Origin: Candidatus Micrarchaeota archaeon CG08_land_8_20_14_0_20_59_11
Lineage (GTDB): Archaea; Micrarchaeota; Micrarchaeia; Norongarragalinales; Norongarragalinaceae
Assembly (NCBI GenBank): GCA_002763345.1
Contig: PEXZ01000005.1
Span: 1-20,757, forward strand
Reading direction: 5' to 3'
Length of the DNA: 20,757 bases
Below, piece by piece: positions 1 through 7,493 of this stretch (position 1 is its first letter; every line of letters starts with the position of its first letter). Under the pieces are notes generated by a model. That model had not been told where the DNA came from. It was given only the letters and a program-made list of their open reading frames with translations, and did no database searches. The translations under genes and the position numbers were made by a program.

Positions 1-6
1 GATTGG

Positions 7-171
7 CTATAGCTTATTCAATACGAATGCCACAAGTACAAGAAACACAACGCCGCCGATGGCCCACCATCGATAGGCCTCTGAAAAAACAGCCACTATG
101 ACAAGTATCCCTATGAAAAGCATCAGAATAGCCGCGGGACTTAAATTCGACAATGAAATGCCTTCCGACAC
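7..171 (-). CDS. Possible small two-helix membrane protein (54 aa)
   Basis: I do not recognise this protein. The frame begins with GTG (reading MSEGISLSNLSPAAILMLF) about 11 nt after the stop of the restriction-modification gene and ends at TAG. The product is almost entirely hydrophobic. It shows one helix around residues 13-29, a short polar turn (SEAYRWW), a second helix around residues 37-51, and ends in NKL, so it would be a hairpin in the membrane. Upstream TTG or downstream ATG (codon 17) are alternative starts. Its closeness to the upstream gene suggests co-transcription. Nothing shows that it takes part in restriction. The long frame overlapping it on the same strand is Arg/Cys/His-rich and looks like a shadow. 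The coding call is moderate because the ORF is short. Confidence 0.45.
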   Translation of the reverse strand: MSEGISLSNLSPAAILMLFIGILVIVAVFSEAYRWWAIGGVVFLVLVAFVLNKL

Positions 172-182
172 CCCCAAACCGC

Positions 183-3041
183 CTAAAACACAAAATCAAA
201 AAGCGTTTGTTGGGATGGCGGGAACGCGCCGCCGTTTTCGTCGTTCTTTTTCTTCCTGCCGTGGTTATTTCCGTTCCTTTTGACGGATTTCGCCTTTACG
301 ATGCGTTCGGTTACCAAATCCCTGAGCGCGGAATAAATCTCGCTCCGCTCGCGTGGCGTCAGACCGAGCGCGTCGAAAACGATTCCGTCAAGCGCGCGGT
401 GGTCCTTTGCCTGCATTTCCTCGAAAATTGTTCCGAGATCGCGTTTTGCAAGACGATCTAGAGAGGATTCTAATTTTTTTACTGTGTCGTTATCCAGTTT
501 GGAAAGGTCGATGACGGGCAAGCGTTCCAAATCACAGACCATAATGGCGTTTGCACCTTCTCCCAACCCTTTCTGACCGATTAACTCGGCAAATAGCGCG
601 TAGAGAGTAGAGTTAAGGATTGCGCAAAGCGCTTTAGCTTTGCGTTCGTCATTGGGGATTATTTCGTAGACATTACAATCAACGAATGCCCCTGCTTCGT
701 TAAAAGGAACAATATGTCGCTGATATGTAAGTTTTGACCAAAACATGGTGGCTGGATTTCGGGCACCTACATCGTACCATCGTTTTCTTGAGGCGCAGGT
801 GCTGAGTTCGTTCACGCCTTTGACTTCGCCCATTTGTAAGTATTTGTAAACTTTTGTGTTTCGCAATTCGGGTTTTTCTCGGTTTACTACGAGGACAAAA
901 TGCGTTACGTCTCTTGTTTTCGCCTCAACGCGGTTGAAATCTTTGGTTCTCAAAAGAGGTTTAAGAAACATTCTTTCCAAACCGAAGGATTTTGCGGCCT
1001 TTGGAGTAAGATAAAAGAACTCATTACAACCTGTTTTTATTCCGTATCTTATTTGTGCTTGTTCCGCTAGCGGTTTTAACTTATCCTTCTGGCTTAATAT
1101 TTTGAAGAAAACGGTCGGCGCGCGGAGATATTTGCCCCATTTTGAGCCGCGCCACTCCAGCCGCCCTTTTTCCGTTTCCTCCAAGCCCTCTCTGAAAAGG
1201 GCGTCTTGGCTTACGGGGAATACCCGCAGGTTTTCGTCTTCGTAGAATTCGTCTTTTTCCTCCACGATTTTTACGAGCCTCGCGGGTTTGTATTCCGGAA
1301 GGGGCTGCTTCAGAAGGACGAATTTAACGACGTTCTTATTTCGCTTTTCGAGGTCTTCCTCTCGCTCGGCGATTATTATGCACGTGTTTATCGCGGCGTC
1401 CTCGAACCAACGCTCGACTTTGGACTCTATTATTGCGGTTATCTTGAAGTTTTCCAGAAGCATCCGCTGTATTTCCTTGCCGTAGTCGGCGTCCATCCAA
1501 GAATTGGAAACTATGAAACCCAGTCGTCCGTTGGCTTTTAGGAACTTCGGGGCGTGAAGCAGGAAATAGGCGTGTATCCCGGCTCGTTTTCCGAGAGAGT
1601 ATTTCGTTCCCCAATCGTCACTCAAAGCGCTTTTGAGAACGTTTTTGTACGTTTCCGAGAATTCCCCGCTTTCCAGCTCCTCCTGACGCGTGTAGGGAGG
1701 ATTTGCGACAACGACATCGAACTTCGGGATGTTTAGTTTCTGCGTCCTGTTTCGGATGTTCCTGCCGGAAAACGGAAGATTGCCCGAAACGGTCGGTCGG
1801 AGGTTAAAGAAGTCGTTTACAAGAACGTTTACCTTATTGGACAACTGCGACAAGTCGCGTATCGTCAGGTTTATGACACTGAGGTGTGCCGCAAATTGGT
1901 TTATGTCCGTGCCGTAGATTTGGGAAAGCAATTGCTTGTGGCTCTTCCCTTCTTTCTTGCTCTTCAGATTGTAATAAGCCCTGACAAGAAATGTGCCGGA
2001 ACCGCAGGCGGGATCAAAAACGGCATCATCGGCGGTTCTTATGCAAAATTCTTCGATAAGGTCCACGACGTCGGCGCGCGTATAGTATTGTCCGAGATTT
2101 TTGCGTTCGTTTAACGGTATCAGCGACTCGAAAACCCTGCCGATTACGTCGTATTCTATTTCCGAGAGTTTGTAGCGCTCCAATTCGGAAATGAATTGAT
2201 TTATGAGTCCGATTGATTCGGAACTAAGCGGAATGTTGTCGAAGAACGAAGAGGAGAAAACGGCCTCATAGTCTATATCCAATGCCTTTTCAAAATAGTC
2301 GTTCAGTGTCTTTTTGAAGGCTTCTCCGTCTTTGGTGTCTATTCTGGTAAGTTTTGGGAGCTTGGGGAAGTTTCCTTCCAAAAGTTTGTAGAAGAAGATT
2401 TTGTTGGAAAGAAGATGCGAATATTCTTTCACGATTTTTTCGTTCGTTTCTCTATTCTCTAGGCGGTCCTGCTCGAAAAGCCATTCCACGTAGTCCTTCT
2501 TGAACTGTCGGTCCTTTTTCAGCCGTTCCTCCAGACCTCTGACGAGAGTCGGCCAAAATACCTCGTGAAAGGTCATGAGCCTGCGGACGAACTTTGCGTC
2601 TACGCCGAGGAAGCGCAGCCTGCCCTCCTTTACTAGTTGAAGGTCGGAAAGAATCTGCCTCAGCGTAATCTCAATGGGGGTTGCGGCGTCGTAGTGTAGA
2701 AGTTGACGCTCCAACAAAGGAGCGCCTTCCTGAAAGGTTTTCCAAAGAACGAAATGCCTCAGGTTGGACGTCACGAAATATCCGACGCCGAGTTCGCTTG
2801 CGTATGCGCAAGCTTGTTCCACGACTTCGGGGTAATACGGGTCGTGAATCGGCGAACCATCCGGCTGTTTGAGCTCGAAAACCAGAACCGGCTTACCGCT
2901 CTTGTCGTAGACAACCATGTCGGCGCTCCCGCGCCCGACGGCTACCTCTTGCTCTGCTTTCGAATAAGGCAGATTCTCCGTTTCGATAATGGTCTTAAGT
3001 TTGTGAAGTAACTCGCCCATCATGGAGCGTTCGCGCGTCAT
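183..3041 (-). CDS. Type IIG restriction-modification enzyme (nuclease + N6-adenine methylase + specificity domain)
   Basis: This 952-residue single-chain enzyme is expected to cleave DNA and to methylate adenine at its recognition site. Residues about 10-110 form a PD-(D/E)XK nuclease like the HsdR N-terminus (GSAD41, then FE56LK58). A helical linker follows to about residue 300. The gamma-class N6-adenine methylase holds motif X (LGQYYTR, 316-322), motif I (DPACGSGTF, 343-351) and motif IV (NPPY, 447-450). Residues about 655-850 resemble the TaqI/Eco57I-type target recognition domain. The C-terminus has a basic linker (about 915-932) and then ends in SQQTLFDFVF, which fits a PCNA-interacting peptide. 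An SD-like GGTGGG lies upstream of the ATG, with a TATA box about 38 nt upstream. No separate HsdM or HsdS partners are nearby. Base composition is more AT-rich than most neighbours, which fits horizontal acquisition. The family call is firm; the recognition site is unknown. Confidence 0.93.
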   Translation of the reverse strand: MTRERSMMGELLHKLKTIIETENLPYSKAEQEVAVGRGSADMVVYDKSGKPVLVFELKQPDGSPIHDPYYPEVVEQACAYASELGVGYFVTSNLRHFVLWKTFQEGAPLLERQLLHYDAATPIEITLRQILSDLQLVKEGRLRFLGVDAKFVRRLMTFHEVFWPTLVRGLEERLKKDRQFKKDYVEWLFEQDRLENRETNEKIVKEYSHLLSNKIFFYKLLEGNFPKLPKLTRIDTKDGEAFKKTLNDYFEKALDIDYEAVFSSSFFDNIPLSSESIGLINQFISELERYKLSEIEYDVIGRVFESLIPLNERKNLGQYYTRADVVDLIEEFCIRTADDAVFDPACGSGTFLVRAYYNLKSKKEGKSHKQLLSQIYGTDINQFAAHLSVINLTIRDLSQLSNKVNVLVNDFFNLRPTVSGNLPFSGRNIRNRTQKLNIPKFDVVVANPPYTRQEELESGEFSETYKNVLKSALSDDWGTKYSLGKRAGIHAYFLLHAPKFLKANGRLGFIVSNSWMDADYGKEIQRMLLENFKITAIIESKVERWFEDAAINTCIIIAEREEDLEKRNKNVVKFVLLKQPLPEYKPARLVKIVEEKDEFYEDENLRVFPVSQDALFREGLEETEKGRLEWRGSKWGKYLRAPTVFFKILSQKDKLKPLAEQAQIRYGIKTGCNEFFYLTPKAAKSFGLERMFLKPLLRTKDFNRVEAKTRDVTHFVLVVNREKPELRNTKVYKYLQMGEVKGVNELSTCASRKRWYDVGARNPATMFWSKLTYQRHIVPFNEAGAFVDCNVYEIIPNDERKAKALCAILNSTLYALFAELIGQKGLGEGANAIMVCDLERLPVIDLSKLDNDTVKKLESSLDRLAKRDLGTIFEEMQAKDHRALDGIVFDALGLTPRERSEIYSALRDLVTERIVKAKSVKRNGNNHGRKKKNDENGGAFPPSQQTLFDFVF

Positions 3042-3074
3042 GCTATTCCCACCGAATAAGTGGTTAGTCGCGCC

Positions 3075-3083
3075 TATTTTTAA
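3075..3083 (-). promoter_or_regulatory. TATA box for the restriction-modification gene
   Basis: On the minus strand this reads TTAAAAATA, centred about 38 nt upstream of the ATG. That would place transcription start about 12 nt before the start codon. The short leader would carry the SD-like GGTGGG. The rest of the 3042-3186 gap is GC-rich and shows no gene that I can support. Confidence 0.5.
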
Positions 3084-3186
3084 CCTATTAGGAGGACACT
3101 TCCACTGGGCCGCAGTTCAGAAAGCCGCGCAGCAGCCTGCCCCACCCTCGCACTCGGCCTATCCTCTGGGGCCCGCCCGACGCGCC

Positions 3187-4215
3187 CTACCCCGCCAGTT
3201 CGGGAATCGGGCCGTAGCTGTCGGCGCCCGCGCTTCCGAAGCCGCTGAACTCGTCGCGCAACGCCGCGCTTTTGTCAGCCGATACGGAAAGCCTTCCGTC
3301 CCCGGACACCGAATAAAGCACGTTGCCGTTCAAGTCAGTTCGCGCCAGTTCATGCGAGACCGCGTATATGCGCGAGAGCGTTTTCTGGCGCGGGTGGAAG
3401 TAGCTCTTTTCCGCGCTCTCGGTTGCGTTGACGGAAATGGCGTAGTAGGAAGCGCCCACCGCCCGCAGGAATTCGGAAGACGAGGAGGTTGCGCTGCCGT
3501 GGTGCCCCACCTTGAGCATGTTCGCGGAAAGCTGCGTGCGCTGCTGAATCAGCGTGTTTTCGCATTCCGTCCCGCAGTCAGCTGCGAACAGGAACGACTG
3601 CCTGCCGTAGGTGAGGCGCAGGAGGATGGAGTTCTGGTTCTCGTCGTTCTTCCAGCATCCCTGCGGCCGGTCGTACGCGACGATGAGTTTCGCGTCGATG
3701 CAGTCGTCGATTTTAAGCGGCATGTCCTGCGTGACTACGACGTGGTTTTCCGCTTTGGCGAAGGCGAGGAAGTTTTTGGCGACGTTCGCGGCGTTTCCGC
3801 CGCAGTTGCCGTTGTCGTATATCGCTCCGACGCCGGAAGGCAGCGCCTCGTAGCCGCCGATGTGATCCTGATGAAAGTGGGTGGCTATGAAGTAGTCTAT
3901 CTTGGCGTTTCCGATGAGTGCGGAAAGCTCGCGCTTGCTGTCGCCCGCGTCTATCAGTATCGTCTTGCCGCCGGGGGTGCGGATGAATATGGCGTCCGCC
4001 TGCCCTACGTTCAGGATGCGGACGTTAAGGGTTCCGCAGGAAAGGGCTTTGGCAGTCGGAGTTGGCGAAGCGGTTTTCGTCCATGCGTTCGGCCGCACAC
4101 TGTTGACGAAGCTCCAGTAGCCCGTCAGGGCGTCCCCCGCGAGGTTGACGAAAAGCGCGCCGCCGCCGATTACGAGGAGCAAGGCGAGCGCAATTACGAG
4201 CGAGGATTTCCGCAC
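3187..4215 (-). CDS. Membrane-anchored ComEC/Rec2-type metallo-beta-lactamase hydrolase
   Basis: This 342-residue protein corresponds to the soluble hydrolase domain of ComEC (the DNA-uptake channel protein) without the channel. Residues 5-24 form one N-terminal transmembrane helix or uncleaved signal, followed by a Thr/Pro linker to about residue 58. The metallo-beta-lactamase fold then shows LNVGQADA (68-75), TILIDAGD (85-92), the metal motif HFHQDH (113-118), a further metal ligand D213 in FAADCG, and VGHHGS (236-241). The topology would put the catalytic domain outside the membrane, which suggests an extracellular nuclease or phosphodiesterase. The start is GTG. A TATA-like TTTTAA centred about 24 nt upstream fits a leaderless transcript. 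The competence channel itself is absent from the window, so DNA uptake is not implied. Confident of the fold; the substrate is inferred. Confidence 0.88.
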   Translation of the reverse strand: MRKSSLVIALALLLVIGGGALFVNLAGDALTGYWSFVNSVRPNAWTKTASPTPTAKALSCGTLNVRILNVGQADAIFIRTPGGKTILIDAGDSKRELSALIGNAKIDYFIATHFHQDHIGGYEALPSGVGAIYDNGNCGGNAANVAKNFLAFAKAENHVVVTQDMPLKIDDCIDAKLIVAYDRPQGCWKNDENQNSILLRLTYGRQSFLFAADCGTECENTLIQQRTQLSANMLKVGHHGSATSSSSEFLRAVGASYYAISVNATESAEKSYFHPRQKTLSRIYAVSHELARTDLNGNVLYSVSGDGRLSVSADKSAALRDEFSGFGSAGADSYGPIPELAG

Positions 4216-4234
4216 AAGTGACTGGGGAGGCGGG

Positions 4235-4243
4235 AATTAAAAG
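4235..4243 (-). promoter_or_regulatory. TATA-like box for the ComEC-type hydrolase
   Basis: The minus strand reads CTTTTAATT here, centred about 24 nt before the GTG start, which is the spacing expected for a leaderless archaeal mRNA. Confidence 0.4.
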
Positions 4244-4296
4244 GCGTTGCGTTCCGTCAGCCTGCCCTCGGTGCTGTCGCGGTTTTCCGCGTTGTC

Positions 4297-4322
4297 CGAA
4301 AAATAAGGGGCCGGGCCCGAGG
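4297..4322 (-). terminator. Possible T-tract terminator behind the winged-helix gene
   Basis: On the minus strand, about 40 nt past the stop of the winged-helix gene, a GC-rich stretch containing the palindrome CGGGCCCG runs into TTATTTTTC. This resembles an archaeal oligo-T terminator with a weak hairpin. No other feature is visible in the 4216-4359 gap. Confidence 0.3.
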
Positions 4323-4359
4323 GGATTCTTTCAATCGGGAACGTTGGTGGGGATTATCC

Positions 4360-4851
4360 TCATGAAAGACAATATGTCGAGCCCGGCTGGCTTTCTTTTG
4401 GTGGGTTGAACCGGCGTCCTGCGACGCCAAAGCCAATATTATTTTTTGCCGAGAAGAACACCCTCTTCCCGACCTGCTTCTTTTCGAGCAAACCCTGCCT
4501 GAACATGCCGTTCAATCTGGCAGAGGCGGCGTTCTTGCCGCGGTACTTGAATTTCTTCTGCACGTCAGCAGCGCAGACCGCGCCCGTCTTCCTGACAAAA
4601 TCGTAAATCTCGCCGTCCACCTCCGGAATCGGGAACTCGTCCGGCGTTTTCTTCGTTTCCAGCGCGCCTATGCGCGCCTCCATTCTCTCGAGTTTCGCGT
4701 TGATTTCCTTGAGTATGAGGTTCGTCGCAGTCCGCTCCTCCGACACCTTGTTCAGAAGGAAGCCCATCACTACCGGGTCGCGGAACTGCTCCTGCATCTT
4801 CCGGAAGTCAGCCGCAACGTTTTTGAACTCAGACGACGTGTTATCCGTCAC
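4360..4851 (-). CDS. Winged-helix DNA-binding regulator with N-terminal coiled coil
   Basis: This 163-residue protein is predicted to bind DNA as a dimer. Residues about 36-68 form a charged amphipathic helix (EERTATNLILKEINAKLERM) suited to a coiled coil. Residues about 77-134 fit a winged helix: EIYDFVRKTG, then AADVQKKFKYRGKNAASARL as the helix-turn-helix, then LLEKKQVGKRVFFSA as the wing. The start is GTG with a good SD (AGGTGGG) just upstream. Its promoter holds an inverted repeat between the TATA box and the start, so it may repress itself and possibly the divergent lipoprotein gene. The C-terminal 25 residues are unstructured. The fold call is firm; the targets are inferred. Confidence 0.75.
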   Translation of the reverse strand: MTDNTSSEFKNVAADFRKMQEQFRDPVVMGFLLNKVSEERTATNLILKEINAKLERMEARIGALETKKTPDEFPIPEVDGEIYDFVRKTGAVCAADVQKKFKYRGKNAASARLNGMFRQGLLEKKQVGKRVFFSAKNNIGFGVAGRRFNPPKESQPGSTYCLS

Positions 4852-4869
4852 AATCCCACCTTGAACGTA

Positions 4870-4886
4870 TCATGATATCATCATGA
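4870..4886. promoter_or_regulatory. Operator-like inverted repeat in the winged-helix promoter
   Basis: TCATGAT and ATCATGA form perfect 7-bp arms around a 3-bp spacer. The repeat lies between the TATA box (4889-4897) and the GTG start at 4851, over the predicted transcription start. That position would block polymerase when occupied. The adjacent gene encodes a winged-helix protein, so autoregulation is the simplest reading. Confidence 0.55.
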
Positions 4887-4888
4887 CG

Positions 4889-4897
4889 ATTTAAAAA
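4889..4897 (-). promoter_or_regulatory. TATA box for the winged-helix gene
   Basis: The minus strand reads TTTTTAAAT, centred about 42 nt upstream of the GTG start. The predicted transcription start is near 4867, which leaves a leader of about 16 nt that carries the AGGTGGG ribosome-binding site. Confidence 0.5.
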
Positions 4898-4951
4898 GGT
4901 ATTTATTTAGCGGAAGTGCGGCGAGCATGGACGCCGAGAACACGGCGAGCG

Positions 4952-4962
4952 TTTAAATTTAA
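4952..4962 (+). promoter_or_regulatory. TATA box for the lipoprotein gene
   Basis: TTTAAATTTAA is centred about 25 nt upstream of the GTG start of the lipoprotein, consistent with a leaderless mRNA. It is about 60 nt from the divergent TATA box, so the two promoters share one short control region. Confidence 0.5.
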
Positions 4963-4981
4963 GCGGCAACATTAAAAATGT

Positions 4982-7069
4982 GTGAAGAAACTGGCATTGT
5001 TGTTTTTCGGGCTCTTTTTATGCGGTTGCATCCAGCCCGGACAGTCGGGCCCTGAAGTCACCCCGTCCCCTTCACCTTCACTTGCCCCGGAATCACTTGA
5101 TTCGAGTCCCGAACCAGTTTTGAGCGAGCGCGCGACTGCTTCCCTGCAAAAACTGGAAAGCGGTTTCGCCGGTTTGTCGGCATGGCACGAACAGGAGTCG
5201 GAGGGGTGGGCGAACTTATCGGAAAACGAGCGTGAACAAAAAATCGCCGAGTTTTGCTTTTATTACGAGGACGGGTTTTCAAACGAACTCCGGGAATTAA
5301 TCGCCGAATTCGATTCCTCTGGCAATGAAAAACTTGCTGATTACGCGCGCCAACTTAGAACGCACCACGAGGAAATTCAATCGATTTGCTCGCGGCATGC
5401 CTCGCTGTCTTTGAAGCGTTTGAGTTTTCAGACTGATTCCTCCGCCAGCGTGCAATGGGCTTCCCTCGGCCACTCGGTGGACGCGTTGGGGGCAGTAATT
5501 TCAAGTGCCGGGTCTTACGTAGGGGTTCCCGGACAACCGCCCCCCGCTGCCCAATTTGAAGAGGAAATTGAAGACGAGTTGGACTCCGGAGCCGTGATGT
5601 TTTACGCTGATGGAGTCCAGTTTGGACCCCAAGAAAAAGAGAAAACCGCTCTTGTTCATGTTTTAACCAATGACTATTCCCTGCTCGGGGATAGACTTCA
5701 TGCAGACCAAACGAGATTTTTGTTTGGTAGGGATTTGTTGGTAGTCGTTGACGGAAAATTACGTAAAAAAACCGAGTACCTTGATGGCGGCTTTTTTTAT
5801 GAGGAATATTTTTTCGTCGTTCATTTAACCCGCGTTTCGGAAGAAGAATCTAAGGAGGGTGTGGTGTCAAAGGTCGATTTGAGGGTTAACGGTTACCCTG
5901 TTGAGTTGACCGTCATTTTTTTACCATCGGGGGGGACGGAAAACGGCCAAATGACTCTTTACTCCGGGGAAGCGCGTTTGACCCCCTCCCAAAAAAGATT
6001 TGATGACTTCATAAACTTGAACCCCGTTGGAAAACCAGCTTGCGGCGCTTCCGTCCTCGCGCGTTCGTCTTCGACGAGCAACGACTTCGAAAAACATTTC
6101 GACGTTTCTTTTGACCCCGTTGTTTCCTGCGGCGCCGACGGAAAACACGTTGACTTTCTAGTTTATTCGAGGGGTGCATCGCCCGACAAACTTTGGTCGG
6201 AAAACCTCAACTTTGAGGTAACTTTCGGCAGGATGCTCGGAGAATCATTCAAGGTAACAATACCCTTTGTTTTCGACTCGGACGGCGAAGTCGTTGAAGG
6301 CATTTCACCCGAGGAGATTTCCGGGTTTTTGTTTGTTGAAGACGACGAGAACCTCAAATGGGCTCAAAAAAAGCAGGGCGTGTGGAGCGAAATAAAAGCG
6401 GAATTCAAGAAGCAGATAATCGGGGTGCCGAACCCCGAAAACCCCGAGCTCATAGTGGAGAGCTTCGTCGTCGGCGAACCCGAAGAAATAGGCAAAGCAG
6501 ATGCCGTGAGCTTTTCCAAAAAGGACACGTATTACTCGCTTGGCGGACAGGTTTTCAAGAAAGGCAACCCCGCCTTCTTGGTTTCCGAGGATACCCTAAA
6601 GGTTTACCTGAAGAAGAATAAGGCATTCTTTGACTTGCCGCAAGGAGTGAAGGAGGTGAACCTGGAAACGGGTGAAGAAACGCTTTACTGTCCAAGCCTT
6701 TGCAACGCTTCTGCATTCGAATCCGGCAGCCTGAACGTGTTCGTATACTGCTCGAATACCGAAAGCATTGTTTCGATCAGAGGCGAAGGCGGCTCCTGTT
6801 CAACGGCGCAGGTACTAGCCCGAGGAAACAAAATAACAGATTTCCTCGCGGAGGAACAAGAAATTTATTGGGTGGGGGAAGAAAATGGGGCTTATTCGGT
6901 AAAGGTTTTCGCTGACGGAAAAACAAAAACGATTTTTGAAAACCCGAAAACGGCTTTGCCCGCCTCGATTTCGGTTTACGACGGCGGACTATTCGGCGGC
7001 AAATGGTTGTATTGGATTGAATACGACACGGAAACGCATCAAAACAGGATTAAGAGGATTAACGTATGA
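4982..7069 (+). CDS. Large secreted lipoprotein of unknown function
   Basis: I do not recognise the family. The 695-residue product starts at GTG and has a lipoprotein signal: KK, a hydrophobic stretch, and the lipobox LCGC with the lipidated Cys at residue 16. A Ser/Pro-rich linker follows (about 17-48), so the protein would sit on the outer face of the membrane. Residues about 50-150 are charged and helical. The middle part is beta-rich. The last 180 or so residues carry short repeats around YYSLGGQVF, IYWVGEENGAY and WLYWIEY, which resemble beta-propeller blades of the DUF5050 kind; this is only a resemblance. The 5' two thirds are AT-rich relative to neighbours and contain homopolymer runs. 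Its stop overlaps the next small ORF by ATGA. The coding call is certain; the function is unknown. Confidence 0.85.
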   Translation: MKKLALLFFGLFLCGCIQPGQSGPEVTPSPSPSLAPESLDSSPEPVLSERATASLQKLESGFAGLSAWHEQESEGWANLSENEREQKIAEFCFYYEDGFSNELRELIAEFDSSGNEKLADYARQLRTHHEEIQSICSRHASLSLKRLSFQTDSSASVQWASLGHSVDALGAVISSAGSYVGVPGQPPPAAQFEEEIEDELDSGAVMFYADGVQFGPQEKEKTALVHVLTNDYSLLGDRLHADQTRFLFGRDLLVVVDGKLRKKTEYLDGGFFYEEYFFVVHLTRVSEEESKEGVVSKVDLRVNGYPVELTVIFLPSGGTENGQMTLYSGEARLTPSQKRFDDFINLNPVGKPACGASVLARSSSTSNDFEKHFDVSFDPVVSCGADGKHVDFLVYSRGASPDKLWSENLNFEVTFGRMLGESFKVTIPFVFDSDGEVVEGISPEEISGFLFVEDDENLKWAQKKQGVWSEIKAEFKKQIIGVPNPENPELIVESFVVGEPEEIGKADAVSFSKKDTYYSLGGQVFKKGNPAFLVSEDTLKVYLKKNKAFFDLPQGVKEVNLETGEETLYCPSLCNASAFESGSLNVFVYCSNTESIVSIRGEGGSCSTAQVLARGNKITDFLAEEQEIYWVGEENGAYSVKVFADGKTKTIFENPKTALPASISVYDGGLFGGKWLYWIEYDTETHQNRIKRINV

Positions 7070-7170
7070 CGGCATTCGGTGACGCGTTGGCCAAGGCAAC
7101 CGGCTGCCAGTTCGGCGTGCCGCAGGTGAACCTCGGAATGCAGTACATGGGCGGAAAGGCGAGAAAATGA
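7066..7170 (+). CDS. Possible 34-aa ORF bridging lipoprotein and tRNA-binding genes
   Basis: The frame starts at ATG overlapping the lipoprotein stop (ATGA) and ends at TGA overlapping the next gene's ATG (ATGA again). The product begins MTAFGDALAKATGCQFGVPQ and ends in MGGKARK. Double ATGA overlaps are typical of translationally coupled genes. Its GC-rich codon use matches the downstream gene rather than the lipoprotein. It may be a genuine small protein, or the tail of an older gene whose 5' part was replaced by the lipoprotein gene. I cannot assign a function. Confidence 0.4.
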   Translation: MTAFGDALAKATGCQFGVPQVNLGMQYMGGKARK

Positions 7171-7493
7171 TTTCCTACGACGAGTTCATGAAGGTGGAGC
7201 TGCGGGTGGCTACGGTAGTCGGCGCGGAAAGGGTGGAGGGCGCCGCTAAGTTGCTGAAGTTGCGCATCAAAATGGGCGAAGAGGAGAGGACGCTTGCCGC
7301 AGGGATAGCCCAGCATTACTCCCCTGAGGAACTCGTCGGCAGGCAACTTATCGTCGTCGCGAACCTCGAGCCCAAGAAACTGCGCGGAATCGAGTCGCAG
7401 GGAATGCTCCTAGCGGCCTGCACGGACGACGAGTCGCAAATCGTGTTCGTGACTCCTGAAAAGCAGATTCCCGACGGCTCTCGCGTCAGATGA
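7167..7493 (+). CDS. MetRS C-terminal-type tRNA-binding OB-fold protein
   Basis: This 108-residue protein is a stand-alone version of the EMAPII/Trbp111-like domain found at the C-terminus of many methionyl-tRNA synthetases. It binds tRNA structure without base specificity. Visible signatures are the opening ISYDEFMKVELRVATVV, the LLKLRIKMGEEERTLAAGIA strand region, YSPEELVGRQLIVVANLEP, and the hallmark KLRGIESQGMLLAA. The length matches the free domain. In several archaea this domain is a separate subunit that partners a MetRS lacking it, which is the likely role here. The MetRS gene itself is not in the window. The gene is translationally coupled to the upstream ORF, and its 3' end overlaps the convergent transporter gene by 8 bp. 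Confidence 0.9.
   Translation: MISYDEFMKVELRVATVVGAERVEGAAKLLKLRIKMGEEERTLAAGIAQHYSPEELVGRQLIVVANLEPKKLRGIESQGMLLAACTDDESQIVFVTPEKQIPDGSRVR

Noticed and set aside
183..3041. BREX or DISARM defence system based on the methylase
   Set aside because: None of the partner genes of those systems is present, and the fused nuclease and specificity domains fit a stand-alone type IIG enzyme.
3022..4221. Plus-strand open frame of 399 codons
   Set aside because: It runs opposite the ComEC-type gene, which has all its catalytic motifs; the plus-strand product is rich in Arg/Val/Ala with no domain signs.
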